Positions 1-14,446 are shown, numbered from the stretch's first letter. The stretch is DNA of 64,000 bases from Chytridium lagenaria (GCA_025449115.1 JAHLKC010000132.1:1-64000), one strand, 5' to 3'. Notes: generated by a model not told the origin, from the sequence alone. Made by a program: numbers and translations.

Positions 1-100
1 TTAGAAGAGCTAGACCTCTAATCAAAGTCGGCACCATGCTTTTTAGCTTTCCTTTTGGAATCTGAGCTTGTCGCTAATTTGCAAACTCTCAACACAAAAA

Positions 101-1243
101 ATGACCATGGATATCGATAAACCAGATGCCACCTCCCCCATCCTTCCACCTCACCCTCCCGCATCAACACTGACAGGGGCCAACCCCTCTACAATCCCGC
201 CCCTCCCTTTCCCATCCACCTCAATGTCCACCTCCACCACCAAACCCACATCCCTCCCCGCAAACCTCTCCACCTCGATGGGCGAACACCAAGACCCCCT
301 CTCCCTCCCTCGAGACGCTAAACTCGTCTCCCTCATTCTCCAAGCCATGGATATCCCCGACTATGACCCTCGGGTCCTTCCACAACTTCTCGAATTCATG
401 CATCGTAAAAACACTCTCAACCCCCTCCCTTAATGCTGATCCTTTTTTTTTTTGGGTTAGGGTACGTTCTGGATGTGTTGGCGGACGCGCAATTGTTTTC
501 GGATCATGCTGGAAGAGGGTTTGTGGAAGTGGATGATGTTAAACTTGCCGTGGAGGGGAAGGTTGCGCATAGTTTACGAGCGCACCGTCAAAGGAGGTGT
601 TGATGGAGATGGCGTTGGCGAGGAATAATGTGCCGTTACCGCTGATGCAGGAGAAGTATGGGTTGAGGTTACCGCCTGAACGAAACTGTTTGACTGGGGT
701 CAACTTTAACATTGTGCCTCAGGTACGGCTTTTGTTGCTTTAGCCTATCGCTTTTTCTCCTTATGGTCCATGGACGTGGGGGGGGGGGGGGGGGTTTCTT
801 TTTAAACTCTAATCATTGTTCGTCAATACAGCGAGCAGCCGCCCCCGCTGAACCCACCATCCCATCCAACTCAACCTGGTCCGTCCCCGTCCCCCAGGTT
901 TCCCACCTCCACCCGGAAGTTTTGTCATTCCGCGGTCCACCACGCATTTATCATCGGGTTCAAGCACGTCGATGCCAGCACCACCTCCCATGATGATTCC
1001 AACACCATCAAGTCTTCCTGCACCCATGGTTATGGCTTCAAGGACGGTGACGATGACGAGCTCTACGAATATGGCGGAGGATGATTATGACGATGAGGAG
1101 GAAGGGGAGTCCAAGACTGCTGGGAATGGAAATCAACGTGAGTGCTTTTTTCAAATGCAGAGTCGGGTCTTTGGGGTTTTTAGGTGTTTAATAATTTTTT
1201 TTGTAGGGACCTTTAAAGGCGAGGATCTTGATTTCGATATATA
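101..1243 (+). CDS. TAF9: Transcription initiation factor TFIID subunit 9 (TAF9)
   Basis: TAF9 is a histone-fold subunit of TFIID and SAGA that pairs with TAF6 in the nucleus. After a Pro/Ser/Thr-rich leader of about 70 residues, the histone fold begins at PRDAKLVSLILQAMDIPDYD and continues after the first intron with YVLDVLADAQLFSDHAG and VDDVKLAV. The family signature LPLMQEKYGLRLPPE and FNIVP follow. The tail is acidic (DDYDDEEEGE), as in other TAF9 proteins, and ends FKGEDLDFDI. Introns lie near 407-460, 721-831 and 1138-1206. The first ATG in frame is at 101. Two single-base losses break the frame: one at the TTT near 573-575 and one at the C run near 891-895. Adding one base at each restores a continuous protein. 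The second intron carries a 17-base G run. It converges on the gene at 1483-2806. Identity is near certain from the conserved core. Confidence 0.93.
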
Positions 1244-1482
1244 AAGTGAAGCCAAGGGTATATATATATATATTGCGAGAACGAGAGGTGATTTGAAAGA
1301 AAATGTTTGAGAAAGCATGAAAAGATTGTGGTTTTACAAGCAAGCCAGACATAATAAAAACAAAATTATTTGGAAACAGTGTAGACGCGTTAACGTAGAA
1401 AATTCCAAAACTTTTAAAAACACCCCGTCATGTATCTTCAGCCGACTCCTTCTCATCCGAGTGTTCTTAACTCTAAAACTTT

Positions 1483-2806
1483 TTAAGAAAACCCCATCAA
1501 CGTATCTACAGCCCCCTCATCCGACTCTGCCTCAGATTCCGTGCTAAACACAATATCCTCTATCGATTCCAAACTACTGCTTCTATCACTCTCCCATCTT
1601 CCTTCATCTCCTTTCGCCCGCGCTCATCGTCCTTTTTCCGAAGTTTTCGAGGATTCAATCTTTCTTTTTTCTTCCAGTTTCCGTTTTCGGTTCTAAACCC
1701 CCCCAGTAAAAAATCACCGAGTCAGCGACGCCTCTTTCTTCATCGTATTCAATCACGCACCTCTATCAACCGTATCGCCTTCACGGGTTCCAGTTCCATG
1801 AGCGGGACGAAAAGAGTGGTGAGGATACGAAGGGATTCAACGATAGGATCTTGGATGAATTTTGTTTTCTTCTCCTAAAACCATTGATACCATGTTGAAT
1901 GGTAAAAAATTCACTACCTTTTCGTTTCGAGTGTTTTGGCGAAGCTGCCATACCCCAAACGTCATTTGAATGTGTTGTTCCAAAAGTCTTGACACAAATG
2001 GATGTTGATGGCTCAACTACAAAGAAAAAGGCTTTAACATCATACTCTCACATCAAACCCAAACCCGGTCATATTCATGCGCATCACATCCTAACAAACA
2101 AAAACAAACGTCAAATAAATGAAAGACGGGGTTGAAAGACATACCGATAAGTTGACCTACAATCTCATCATAGGCTAAAACCGTCATCAACTTGTTTTCA
2201 GAGGGGAGCGAAAGCGTCATCTGAAGCATAAAGTAACCCTTGATCCGGCGTTGCCGTCGACACTTTTCACAATAGAAATCAGCGTCACAGAGGAGATCGA
2301 GGTCTTTTGGGGATTTATGTTTGCATGATGTGCATTGTTTATGGCTGGAGATGTTACAAACGGGGTGATGAGGAGGTTGGGGAAATACATGATGTTGGTT
2401 ATGCGAGCGGATTGGATGGACGCGATGAAGGTGGTGTTGGGCATGTCCGTCCTGGTGAACTGGTTATGATTCAAGGTGGTACCAGGCATGGGCAAATCTC
2501 TTTCAGCAACTTTTTGAATCGACATCAAAGAGGGTTTCAAACGGAAAATGGAGGCAAGACTGACTGAAGAGGCGGGTGGTGGAGGGGGGAGACGGAACGG
2601 GGATGATAGTTGGTGGTGTCATCAATGTGAGGTGAGCTGTGGGCGGAGGGTTTTTTTGGTGGTGTGGCTTCTTGCGTTTTTGGGAATGTGGTTGGGTGTG
2701 AGGCGTCAAGGTGGAGGAGGCCATCATGACGATGAAAGTTGAGCTGATCAATGGGATGCTTTAATGGCTTTTTTGATATTGCACGGGAGAACAACGAACC
2801 GATTCA
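1483..2806 (-). CDS. RPA70-C-like zinc-ribbon/OB-fold protein (putative)
   Basis: I do not recognise a named gene. The middle of the protein (near 2150-2370) has paired cysteines, PVCNISSHKQCTSC then FYCEKC, followed by beta-strand-like sequence GYFMLQMTLSL and LMTVLAYDEIVGQLIG. That order matches the zinc ribbon inserted in the C-terminal OB fold of replication protein A large subunits and relatives such as MEIOB. After an intron the sequence reads FVSRLLEQHIQMTFGVWQL, then DPIVESLRILTTLFVPLMEL, then a basic stretch and an acidic Ser-rich tail ending DTLMGFS. The N-terminus from an ATG near 2806 is low-complexity Pro/His/Ser. At least three frame breaks or unresolved introns occur. A role in single-stranded DNA binding is inference from the fold only. 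Its start lies 86 bases from the divergent RING gene, so the two probably share a promoter. Confidence 0.5.
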
Positions 2807-2891
2807 TCGACACCTAGATCATAATCGATGACTGACATTCATCCTCTCATCTTACGTGTCCCGCCCTCATTAGGCCGAAATCCGTCCCATA

Positions 2892-4097
2892 ATGGAATCC
2901 AGTCCCCCCACATGCCCCCACTGCGGTGGCGAATTCGTCGAAGTCATTGAAAGTTCCACCGATCCCCGTCCGTTCCACTCTGAAGACGATTCCGAAGAGT
3001 TTGATGTTGACATTGAGGGCGACGAGTCTCCACGACGTCGAGGAGGAGGGGAGGGGTCGGATCCTCGGGAAGCGCTGGCAGAGGTTTTAGCGCAGATGAT
3101 GAGGGAGGCTATGATGGGTGGAGCGGAGGGGGCGGCGGCGGGGAGACGGGGGGATTTTGCGATGAGGGGGGCGCCGTTGGGGAGGAGGTTTGAGTTTAGT
3201 AGTGGTGGGGGGCTTGCGACGATGGAGTTTATAGGAGGGGGAATGGGGGGGTCGAGTTCCGCGGGAGTTCAGACGCAGCAGCAAGGGCAGCAAGGGCCGC
3301 AAGGGCAGCAAGAACAGCAGGGTCAGGAGGGGGAATATACCACAATCCAAAATAGAGACGCGGCGGTGATGAATATTATGGAGTAAGTTGTTTGAGGAGT
3401 GATCTATTTATGTTGGATTTATGTTACAAAAGTTCCTTTTTTTATCTACATTGTATGCTGTGGCAGTTTTAGCTGACTTTTTCCCTTTTTGAAAAAAAAA
3501 GGATGTTACAACAAATGCTTGTTGGCGCTGGGTGCCCAGTGCCGATGCGCGGAATTTGTTCAGCATAGTCGGAAACCCTGGAGGTATGCACATTCCGAAT
3601 TTTCTTTTAAGCAAAAAGGAAATCACGTCTGTTAACACATTACACCAGACTACGTCTTCGGCCAACAAGGTCTCGACACCATCATCACACAACTCATGGA
3701 ACAAAATACATTGTAAGTGGATCTCATCTCCGCCCTTTTCATGTTTATCTCATTCCTTTTTTAGACGCAACGCTCCCCCACCGGCCTCCGACTACGACAT
3801 CGCCAACCTTCCCCGTGTCAAAGTGAGAGGAAGTGATCTAGGGGAACACCCCGAATGTGCCGTATGTCAAGATGACTTTACAAATGAAGGGGAAGGGGAG
3901 TATGCGAATCGATTGCTATGTGGACATCATTTCCATCCAGATTGTATTGGAAATTGGCTAAAAGTGAATGGTGAGGTTCACCCCTTCTTTTTTCTTTTTT
4001 TGTTGAATTTCTTTATTGACGCGGGACGTCCTAGGAACTTGCCCCGTTTGTAGAAAACGGATTCAAGAAACGGCAACGGTTGACCAAGTTGATTAAA
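2892..4097 (+). CDS. RING-H2 E3 ubiquitin ligase, RNF126/RNF115-like
   Basis: The protein opens with a small zinc-ribbon motif (CPHCGGEFVEVIE), then an acidic and Gly/Gln-rich linker. It continues with the RNF126-type segment GDYVFGQQGLDTIITQLMEQ and a C-terminal RING-H2 domain: CAVCQDDF, LLCGHHFHPDCI, then after an intron CPVCRKRI. The eight metal ligands are all visible. Family members transfer ubiquitin from an E2 to substrates, and the N-terminal ribbon binds ubiquitin or BAG6-type clients. Introns lie near 3384-3501, 3583-3648, 3714-3763 and 3970-4034. The GGG at 3530-3532 is one base short: adding one G joins MLQQMLVGAG to the downstream conserved block. The last coding bases are at 4097. 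A 20-base C run (4160-4179) and a 10-base C run (4201-4210) follow in the 3' region. Confidence 0.88.
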
Positions 4098-4317
4098 GGG
4101 GAGAGGAAGTTTTGTCCTTTTTTTTGCCTGTCATCCAGCACATTTGATATCCACACAAACCCCCCCCCCCCCCCCCCCCTCCCCATCCATCCCCATTCAT
4201 CCCCCCCCCCCATACTTCACTTCTTCAATTATTTTCTTCTCAAAAGATATGAATGATGGTTGTGCTTCTTCCTTTTTTGAATCATATTGCTGAATATACA
4301 ATCCTAAATGCGCGTTT

Positions 4318-7048
4318 ATGGTACTCTGCTTCGAATTTATATGCACTTGCAGCGTCCAATTCCTCATTTTTTACATACCCTCAAAACCCCATGTCCAGCA
4401 ATCATTTGTTCTCCCGTTGCAAAATCCAAAAACGCATTACCCCCAATCCTCAGGTTGGCTTTTACGATCACATCACCCATCAACCAAATCAGGACCCCTC
4501 AAATTTTTCATTCAATCCAAAACCTATACCTTCAACGAACACGGGGAGCCCCTCATGGAATCCCACACCTCCACCTCCTCCTCCGAGTCCTCCTCCTCTC
4601 CCGCCACAACCTCCTCCAAAGCCTGCTCCACCGTGTTTCAATGGCGAATTACCAACTTTAAGCTCAAGATTGACAAGGATAAGTTTAAGAGCGAGGATAA
4701 CCCGTCGTTGATTTCACCGAGGTTTGGGTTGCAAGGTCTGTGTCTTTGAAAAGAATGTGGGAGGGTTTTGGAGGAGGGGAAGGGAGGATGGGAGAGGGAG
4801 AGGGATGTGAGGTGAGGATGGGGGTTTTGGATTGAATGTGCCACCAGTAGGTTGGAAATATGCTGTTGAGGGAGTTTGGGCGTGAGTTGGGAGTTGCAGA
4901 AAGTTGGTTAGAACAAGATGGGAATAGACGAATGGTTTATGATAGAATGGACTGGATTTTGAATTGTGGTATCGTTATCAAAGCTAACTCGTCCCTATTC
5001 CCGCTTTCCTTTAAAAGGTTGGATGTGGGAATTACGGTTGCATCCGGTAAGCTCAATACAGACTTTTATTATTTGTTACCGCTATTCAATACGTTTTCAC
5101 AAATTCAACGAAATCCCGAACGTTTTTCTGATTCCTTGTCAACCTCACATGTTATCTAATGAATACTGGACTCGTTAATAGAGAGGAGACGGACCTGATA
5201 ATTCGGGTCATATCAGTATTTATTTGGCGGCGGTGAGATCTGAACGGGAGACTGCGATTGATCGGAATGAGTCTAGGGGGGCAGATAGTCGGCATGCGGG
5301 GACGGCGACAACGTGGACAAGAGCAGTCAAGTGAGTTTTTTTTGGTTATCTGTTATCCTTGAATGTCATTTTTTTTGGAGACACAGCAGCATTGAGTCTT
5401 GCTCTTACTTTGTTTCCTGTTTTTTTTTTTTTTTTTTTTGTATGTTCATCCCTCGTATTGAGTTACTTATATGTTTTCTTTTCTAAAAACAAAGATATAC
5501 CATTTCCATCCCCCGTACCCGCCCTGCTGACGGAACCGACGTTGGCAACGTGTATTCCGGTACATCCTCCAACGTTTTCGAAAGCTCTGTCGCATTAAGC
5601 TGGGGTTGGAAAAAATACCTAGACCGATCACGGCTCGAGGAAGCTCTTCAAAACGACGGTTCCCTTCTCCTCAACGTTGAAGTCAAGGGTGAATGCCCAC
5701 AGGGTCTTTTAATGGTTGACTATGACGCACTTAACGTTTCCACCCTTGATGAGAAGGATTGCGCGGGATCCCGCAGTCTTTTGTTGAACCCTCTGTTGGC
5801 GGATCTGGAATTAAGGATTCATCCATTACAGGATTCCGATAAACCGTCCACAAATCATGTGAGCCTACACGCACATCGACAGATTCTTGCATTAAGGTCA
5901 GAATATTGGAGGGTCATGTTTTCCAGTGGGATGAGAGAATCTTCGTCCTACAACATCATCCCGTTTCACCGCCAAATCCTCCATCTCATCCCCCGCCGTC
6001 TCCCCGCTTCCATCTCAATCGTCCGTGACCGCCATTCCGGAAGTGACGAGCCCGTCCACGTCCCCGCATAAAAAGCTGGAGAGGAAACAGGTCAAGAGGA
6101 TGACGCGGTCGGCTAAGGCTGCTTTGGTGAGAGAAGAGTCGGAGGAGGAGGAGGAGGCAGGGGTGGTGAAAGTGGGATAAAGAGGGGGGCGAATGCGGGT
6201 TGGGGAAGTGGGAGGAATGGGGTTGCGGCGGCGCCGCCGACGGTGGGGGTGGGGAAGCAGGATGTGACTGTGATTGATGTGAGGGATGTGACGGTCAAGT
6301 CGTTTAAGGCAATGCTAGAAGTGAGGCGTTGTTTTTTTTTTTTTGTTGTTTTTTTTTTTTTTTTTCTGGGGGGGGATGTTAATGGTTGTTTGGAGGTTTT
6401 GATTGACTGATTTACTTCTTTTTTTTTCTTCTGTTGATGGCGTTTAGTATTTGTATACTTCAAAGGTTGTCACGTATTATCCGAAAACGAGGGATGAAAA
6501 GTATGATGTTCTTATGATTGCGGATCTTTATCAGGTAGGGTAAAAACCTTTGATAAGCTTTGGATGTTTAACCTTGCGTCTTTCCTTTTTCGAAATGTAG
6601 CTACCTGGCCTACACTCTATAATTGGCAAGGACCTTGCAAAAGAGATTTTGAAAACATCCCAACATTTCAGCGCTGCAGACGTTCTTGAGGTATTTGATC
6701 ACTGATTATATTTTTTTTTATCCTCGCTCTTATGCTTTTATATAGATGAAACTAACTCTTTTTTTTTTTTATCGTTTTGATATAAAATAGCTTCTCAAGA
6801 TGTCCAACCATTACGGTGGAGGTGAATGCACAGCACTCCAAAACATTTGCTTAGCGTTTGCCAAGGCGAGACTTGTTGAAATTCGGTCTCAGGATGCCGA
6901 CGCGTTTAAGAATTGTGAGTAAATATATCAAGAAATTTGTGAATGTTTTTTTCATTTGCTTCTTGGTAAATGTCTTCTTACTTTTATTGTTTGTATAGGG
7001 TGTCGTGATGCTGATAGAGAACTCTTGGCGGATTTGCTTACGGCTTGA
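4318..7048 (+). CDS. MATH-BTB domain protein (SPOP/BPM-like CUL3 adaptor)
   Basis: The MATH domain starts at STVFQWRITNFKLKIDKDKF and continues across introns with GWMWELRLHP, RGDGPDNSGHISIYLAAV and ALSWGWKKYLDRSRLEEAL. A BTB domain follows: VSLHAHRQILALRSEYWRVM, FSSGMRES, then VTVIDVRDVTVKSFKAMLEY, YLYTSKVVTYYP and LMIADLYQLPGL. The BACK-like end runs to ELLADLLTA. Such proteins bind substrates through MATH and cullin-3 through BTB to direct ubiquitination. A Ser/Pro and basic low-complexity insert of about 100 residues (near 5940-6230) splits the BTB domain; it also holds at least one frame break. Late introns near 6319-6447, 6535-6600, 6691-6790 and 6919-6998 are clear. The start is uncertain: a Ser-rich leader precedes the MATH domain, and either 4318 or an ATG near 4556 could be used. 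Confidence 0.85.
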
Positions 7049-8254
7049 CTTTTGTATTTTGTAATTACATTTTTTCTATAATATTTTATTTTTTTTTGTC
7101 AATTGAATGTTGTTTGCTGGTCGCTTCTTGCCCTATTCTTTGGCCTTGACGATCTTGTATTGTTTGTTTGTTGCGTTATTGCAAACATCTTCCCCCGTTC
7201 CCCCCGCATATCACAACTTTTCTCTCTTTTGTGAATACTTTTGATACAGTATGGTTAGTGTTAGTTTTTTTGTAACATGACCATATATCCCACCCACCCA
7301 TCCATATCCTCAGCAGCTCCTCTCGAGTACGATCCTTCTTCTACTCAGCTCCTTTATACTCGATACAACGAACCAACCCTCTATACATAAGATCTTGTTG
7401 TTTTTTTGCTGAATGAAATCTGAGATTTAATGTTGCATGTAAAAGAAAGCAAAATGCAGTATTTACGTATAAAATAATATTTATAAAAATAATTAAATAT
7501 AAAAAAATAACTTTATTTTCCGTATGAATGACTTCCTTGTTGTACAACAGTCAAACCCAAAAGGGGAAACCCGGGATGGATTATATTCGTATTGCTTAAT
7601 CTTGTGTAACTATGAATGCAGTCTAATGACCTTTTTTCATATTAGTAAATGATGGTGGTGATGATGATGTACATATGATATGATGATACAAATGATGAAT
7701 CACGCGACGAACAACATATGAACATTATTTATTATTATAATTTATAGTGGAGAATATATTTAAATGCTGAAGATGAGGGTTATCACCTTTCTATTAATTA
7801 ATAAATACATAAAACAAACAACCAGCATCAACACCACCACCACTTACCCCTCTTTGTTTCGTATATATATATAATAATAATAATAATTAATTTAATTATT
7901 ATTATTATTTATTATTATATACTCTTTTCTTGATTCCCCTTATTAAAATATATTTTACTTGTTTCTATCACACCTCACACCCCTCACACTCAAACCTCCT
8001 CACTTGTTTCTTGTTCCATATCATTTACATCTGTAAACAAAACACACACACACACAAGAATTCATTCTGTTTCAACCAATCCTATATACCTTCATCCCTA
8101 TTCTGTTTACAACAACAACTACTATTACTTTCCTTGGCGTTCCCTTTCTTGTGAATATCCATACACAACCAAGAGAAGAGGATACCAAGAAATACCATCA
8201 ACTACCCCCCACCACCCTCCCCCCTCCCCTGCATAACCTTAGCCGTATCCCAGA
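7049..8254. other. Intergenic, AT-rich
   Basis: About 1.2 kb between the MATH-BTB gene and the Ser-rich gene. It is rich in A/T runs and simple repeats and holds an ATA/TTA palindrome at 7871-7911 (listed separately), a short CA repeat near 8041-8056 and pyrimidine-rich sequence just before 8255. I see no convincing gene. Confidence 0.6.
7871..7911. repeat. AT-only inverted repeat
   Basis: An ATA/AAT repeat tract is followed by its near-exact reverse complement around a single T at 7891, giving a potential hairpin stem of about 18-19 bp made only of A and T. It sits about 350 bases upstream of the Ser-rich coding region. It could be a chance result of two facing microsatellites. Confidence 0.7.
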
Positions 8255-9831
8255 ATGGCTCCACCTATCGCTCATTCAGAGCCGTATCCAACATCCATAC
8301 ACAAAAACACCTCAACTACCATGACCATGTCGTCAAGTCCTTTAAGAGCACCTTCATCTTCAACATCATCCTCTTCCACCTCTTACGTGCCAAGATCAAG
8401 TGCCTCCTCTTCATCCGCCTTTACGGACTGGTGTGACGACAGTTCCTCAAGCTCTCAAAACTCTCTCACGTCCATGTGGACTGCCGCCAACACCACCCAA
8501 TACTCTGCACAGGCGTCTTCACTCTCTTCATCCTCTGGGAAACGTGCCTCCCTCTACTCTTCTTCACCCTCCAACTTTCTCCGGCGTCAGGTCACTCCTC
8601 CTGCTGATCTCAAACAGGATATGACCATACCGCGTCACATGATCTCACCAACAATAACAATGTGACAACCACAGCAGCCAACACTGCCTCGCAGGATCTT
8701 GTCAGCCCCAGCAATTCTCAGGAAAAGCCAGAGAGGCGTATCAGCGGAAACAGCACCCTTTCTTCCTCGTCCATATCAGATTGTTCACGTCCTCTCTCTC
8801 CCGCTACATCCACTTCCATCTCCCTTCATGACTCTTCTGCGCCACCCGCAACCCCAAAACTCCTCTCCTCTGATCGCGTCCTCAAATCCATCCTCAAACC
8901 CTCCCCTCACTCCTTGTCTCCCTCCCCATCTTCCGGAAACCGGGCAACAAGCTTTAAAGACACGGTCGCTGCTTTAGCTCAAAGATTCTCCTTTAAAGGG
9001 AGAAACTTTAAAAACTCTTCTGAACAATCAACAACAGCACCAGCAGCAACAACAACAACAACACCAACAAGGCGAACCTCGTCCCTTTCCCCATTTCCCA
9101 TGTCCGACGTCCCAACGTTGTCACCAAAACCATCAAAACGTGGCGTTAAAATCACACGTTCCAACAGCGTCCCATCTCCCGTCTCTGACCGCTTAAAAAA
9201 ACGTCTCAGCGCACCCTCCATGGCCACCTCTGTCCCCGTCACTACCACCGTCACCGCCCAACCAGTCACTAAATCCCCCTCCACCATCCACCACGTCACG
9301 TTTGACCCGAGACCACCCGCATCATGCACAGTGGAATCCCACTGGCTTCGTGTCACACAACATGACCAGCTGACTTGTGATGGCGACTCGTCCTCTTCTT
9401 CCGCTACAACCCTCTCTGCTTCATCAGATAACATGGACGATGACGACCAAGATGATGATGATGATGAAACCGACCCTGGATGGCCTTCACTGACGTGCAC
9501 GTCACCCCACATTTCACGCGCTCTGTCTGCGTCCAACAAAAAGTGGTATTCGGATGAATGGCTCGATTACTGGCGAGAGGGGGATGATGTGGAGCGCGTG
9601 GAGAGACGGGTGGCAATTTTTGAGTATCCCTTTGGTCCTCCACCGTATGAAACGGAGAGTAGGAGGACGACGCAACCCAAGGTTGGACCGTCGCCTCTTT
9701 CAACGTCGTTTGAGGCGTCACCTTGTCGTGGGACTACGTCAGCCATGTCGTGTGCTGTGCAGAATGGGGGGATGTTTTTTCCGTCGTTTATGGGGGTTGG
9801 GGTGCCGGCGTTGAAGTTTTCAACGGATTGA
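8255..9831 (+). CDS. Ser/Thr/Pro-rich hypothetical protein
   Basis: Not recognised. About 525 residues, mostly disordered: Ser-rich blocks in the first third, repeated basic Ser/Pro segments such as KRGVKITRSNSVPSPVSDR and RLKKRLSAPS that resemble phospho-regulated linear motifs, and a run of Asp residues near 9433-9470. The only ordered-looking parts are near the C-terminus: HHVTFDPRPPASC, WLRVTQHDQLTCDG and KKWYSDEWLDYWREGDDVER. No introns are needed. The frame breaks once between 8608 and 8660. Losing one base there explains it, since the downstream frame is open through ASHDLTNNNNVTTT. The ATG at 8255 follows a pyrimidine-rich leader. Large antisense open frames over this region come from its codon composition. 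Confidence 0.7.
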
Positions 9832-10255
9832 TTTGTTTGTTTGTTTTTTTTTGAGGGTGGTCCACCTCATGATATTTTACGTGAAATGCTGTGAAAGCAA
9901 AAAGAATTTCAATTCTATTCATGTTATATTAATACTTTTTATTTGTACTTTATTTCTCTTTTGCTGCAGTTCCTATTTTCACAAACACCCCTCGTTCATT
10001 CAACTACTCTTTGTTAAATGTTCCGCAGTCATTTCTCCCCATATTCCTCTTATTCTTGTTGTCTTGTTTCTTGAAAAGATCCCTTGAGAGCGATCAAAAG
10101 AAAAAAAGAGAAGTGATCTAATAATGTCCTGAACCGCTACGTTTTTGACGTTACCAGACCCCATCGATTTGTTTATGAACAAGGTATTTTTTGAGCAAAA
10201 AAAAAAAAAAAAAAAAAGGAAAGCTCCAAAAAACGATCAAGACAAACCCATCAGC
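9832..10255. other. Intergenic between Ser-rich gene and KTI12
   Basis: T-rich 3' region followed by the KTI12 upstream region, which holds an A run of about 20 bases (near 10198-10217). No separate gene is seen. Confidence 0.6.
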
Positions 10256-11410
10256 ATGCCCCTCATCGTCATGTGCGGGCTCCCCTGCAGCGGCAAAACC
10301 ACAAGAGCCACTCAACTCGCCAGCATTCTCGAACTCCACATCCAGCAACATAACGTTCAAGTCCAACAACTCCGTCTCAACCCCATTAAACACAAGAAAC
10401 CACCCACCCTCATCACCTACAACCCCAAGGTCATCATCATCAATGAGGAGTCGCTGTTGACGGTCCGTGGTGAGATGTACAAGGATGCGAATGAGGAGAA
10501 AAAGTTGAGGGGGGCTTTGTTGTCTGCTGTGGAACGATGGTTGGATAGGGAGACGGTGGTGGTGTTGGATAGTATGAATTATATTAAGGGGTTTAGGTAT
10601 CAGTTGCATTGTATTTCAAAGGCGGCTAGAACAACGCATTGTATTGTAAGTCTTGTTTTTTATCCTTTTTGTTGCTTTAATACCTTTTTTGCTTTTGGGT
10701 TTTGTCTGTGATGTTGAGTGGACGTTTACTTACTGTTCTCTAACACCACCTTAATTCCTGAAAATGCATCTCTCACCATCATCTCTTCCTCTCAACTATG
10801 ACCATCATCCTGCATTACAAAAAAAAACAACCAAAAAATAAACAGTACTTTTGCATGGCCTCCCCTGAAACCTCCCGCCTCTACAACACCCAACGCGCCT
10901 CAACATCCCAAGACTCCTACCCCCCGAAATCCTCGAATCCCTCCTCGTCCGTCTCGAAGAACCCAACGCCCTAGCCCGTTGGGATTTCCCCCTCTTCACC
11001 TCTGTCCCCGAAGACCCCTCCCCACCCACCTCCCTGATCCCCGCCATGCTCCCCCCTCTCCCAACCTCATCAACCCCGACACCCCGATCCCTCCAACACT
11101 CACCCCGAACCAGTCCACAAAGTCCCGACCGGTCGCGGAGGCGGGGTATCTGGAGGGTCTGGATGGGGCGGTGAAGAGCGTTGCGGATGGGGTGATGAGT
11201 GCGGTGAGGGAGGGGAGATGTGGGGAGTGTGTGGTGGAGGCTGCTGGGGGGTTGATTAAAGTGGTGGTGCCGACTAGAGGGGTGTCGGTGTCGGAGATGG
11301 GGAGGTTGAGAAGGAGGTTTTTGGTGTCGTTGAATCGGCTGGACTCGGATTTGACAAAGGAGGAAGTCGCAAAAGGTTTTGGGGAGTTTTTGGAGTTGAA
11401 TTTGAAATAG
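10256..11410 (+). CDS. KTI12: KTI12 (Elongator-associated P-loop protein)
   Basis: KTI12 works with the Elongator complex in wobble-uridine modification of tRNA. The ATG at 10256 opens the typical start MPLIVMCGLPCSGKTTRA, in which GLPCSGKT is the P-loop. The family blocks VIIINEESLL, then RETVVVLDSMNYIKGFRYQL (Walker B-like VVLDSMNYIKG) follow. One intron runs from about 10647 to 10848. Exon 2 carries YFCMASPE, then LLVRLEEPNALARWDFPLF, LTPNQSTKSRP and a C-terminal helix region ending FLELNLK. Two frame breaks occur, both at six-C runs (10920-10925 and 11051-11056). One extra C at each makes the conserved blocks continuous. Identity is secure. Confidence 0.92.
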
Positions 11411-11952
11411 AGTTTAAACTCGATCTGGGGGTTGCTGTTTTTTTTTGTATGATTCAGTCTTGGACTCTTTTGCTGAGGACGGATTAATGAGCTGTTTTGG
11501 TGAGTCCTTAGGACAGGGAAGGATATGTCTTAAGCGAGCATGTCCGGTACACGTTGTATGTCTTAAACTGCCACCCGTTCTGATCTTTTTTTATGTTTTT
11601 TTTTAAGGGGGAAAGGTTGCTCCCCCATTAATGTAATTAAAATACCTGGCTTTTCTTACATTTCTTGTTTGTTTTTTTTCAAACATTCAAATGACCCTAA
11701 TATTATCGTCCATAACCATGCACGTCCATAACCATCCTACATCATCAAAAAGGTTTTCAAAGTCGTGATTGACAATTTTATTGTTCACGACAATCCAACT
11801 ACAACAACAACCTCTTCCAATCGAGGTTGGTCAACGGATTGGGGGGGCATCCAGTTTCTTTGTGAAGAAGGAGAACAACGAAAAAGTCAAAGGGGTTACG
11901 CCTTTTGGAACCCGAAAAAGCTTTATCCTTTTACTGCTTTCTCCCGTTCAAC
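11411..11952. other. Intergenic between KTI12 and the MAP kinase
   Basis: T-rich 3' sequence of KTI12 and about 300 bases upstream of the kinase start. No gene or clear regulatory motif is seen. Confidence 0.55.
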
Positions 11953-13907
<1,955 letters not shown>

Positions 13908-14446
13908 ACGTGGTGGTGTTTTTTCGTTGTGTTTCTAGAGCATGTTGTTGTTGTTGATGATGTTTTTTTACCCTTTTGTTTTTTGAATTTTTATTTATTA
14001 TTTTTTTTCATAATCGCTAGTACAGGTAGCCAAAAGGCATAATGACTCTCAACCCCCATATACATCCCTCCTCGCAGCCATATTCATCTTGCTCTTTTAA
14101 TGTTATGCTTTCATTGTCTGGTGGTCTCTCCATAGATAAAGATACGAGTGTTTGTGATTCCGCGTCTCTTATCCCTCCCCCCCGCACGTCTTGTTCCCTC
14201 ATTTATACTTTTCAACAACGTAACTCTTTCCGCCATACCTGATAACAACGTTCATGAACACGTGAGATTTCATCATGGACGTCTCCATACAGAAATAAAG
14301 CCGAAGATGACGTTGAACGGTGTTGCATGGTGCCCAATTCAGACCCGATTCAACCCGATATGCGCCCATAAACTCTTTGGTACAACCTCAAGGTGAGATC
14401 TCAATTTCTCTTTCTTTTTTTTCTTGAGACGAAAAAAACTCAAGAG
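13908..14446. other. Intergenic between the MAP kinase and ETF-QO
   Basis: T-rich 3' region, then about 400 bases of mixed sequence before the ETF-QO start. Nothing else is supported. Confidence 0.55.

Noticed and set aside
7341..7547. Small minus-strand frame in the AT-rich gap
   Set aside because: Low-complexity Ile/Phe/Asn composition typical of AT-rich non-coding DNA.
8979..9539. 186-codon open frame on the minus strand
   Set aside because: Antisense to the Ser-rich gene; long because Ser codons read backwards avoid stops.
10151..10609. 152-codon minus-strand frame over KTI12
   Set aside because: Antisense shadow of the KTI12 P-loop exon, with no recognisable domain.
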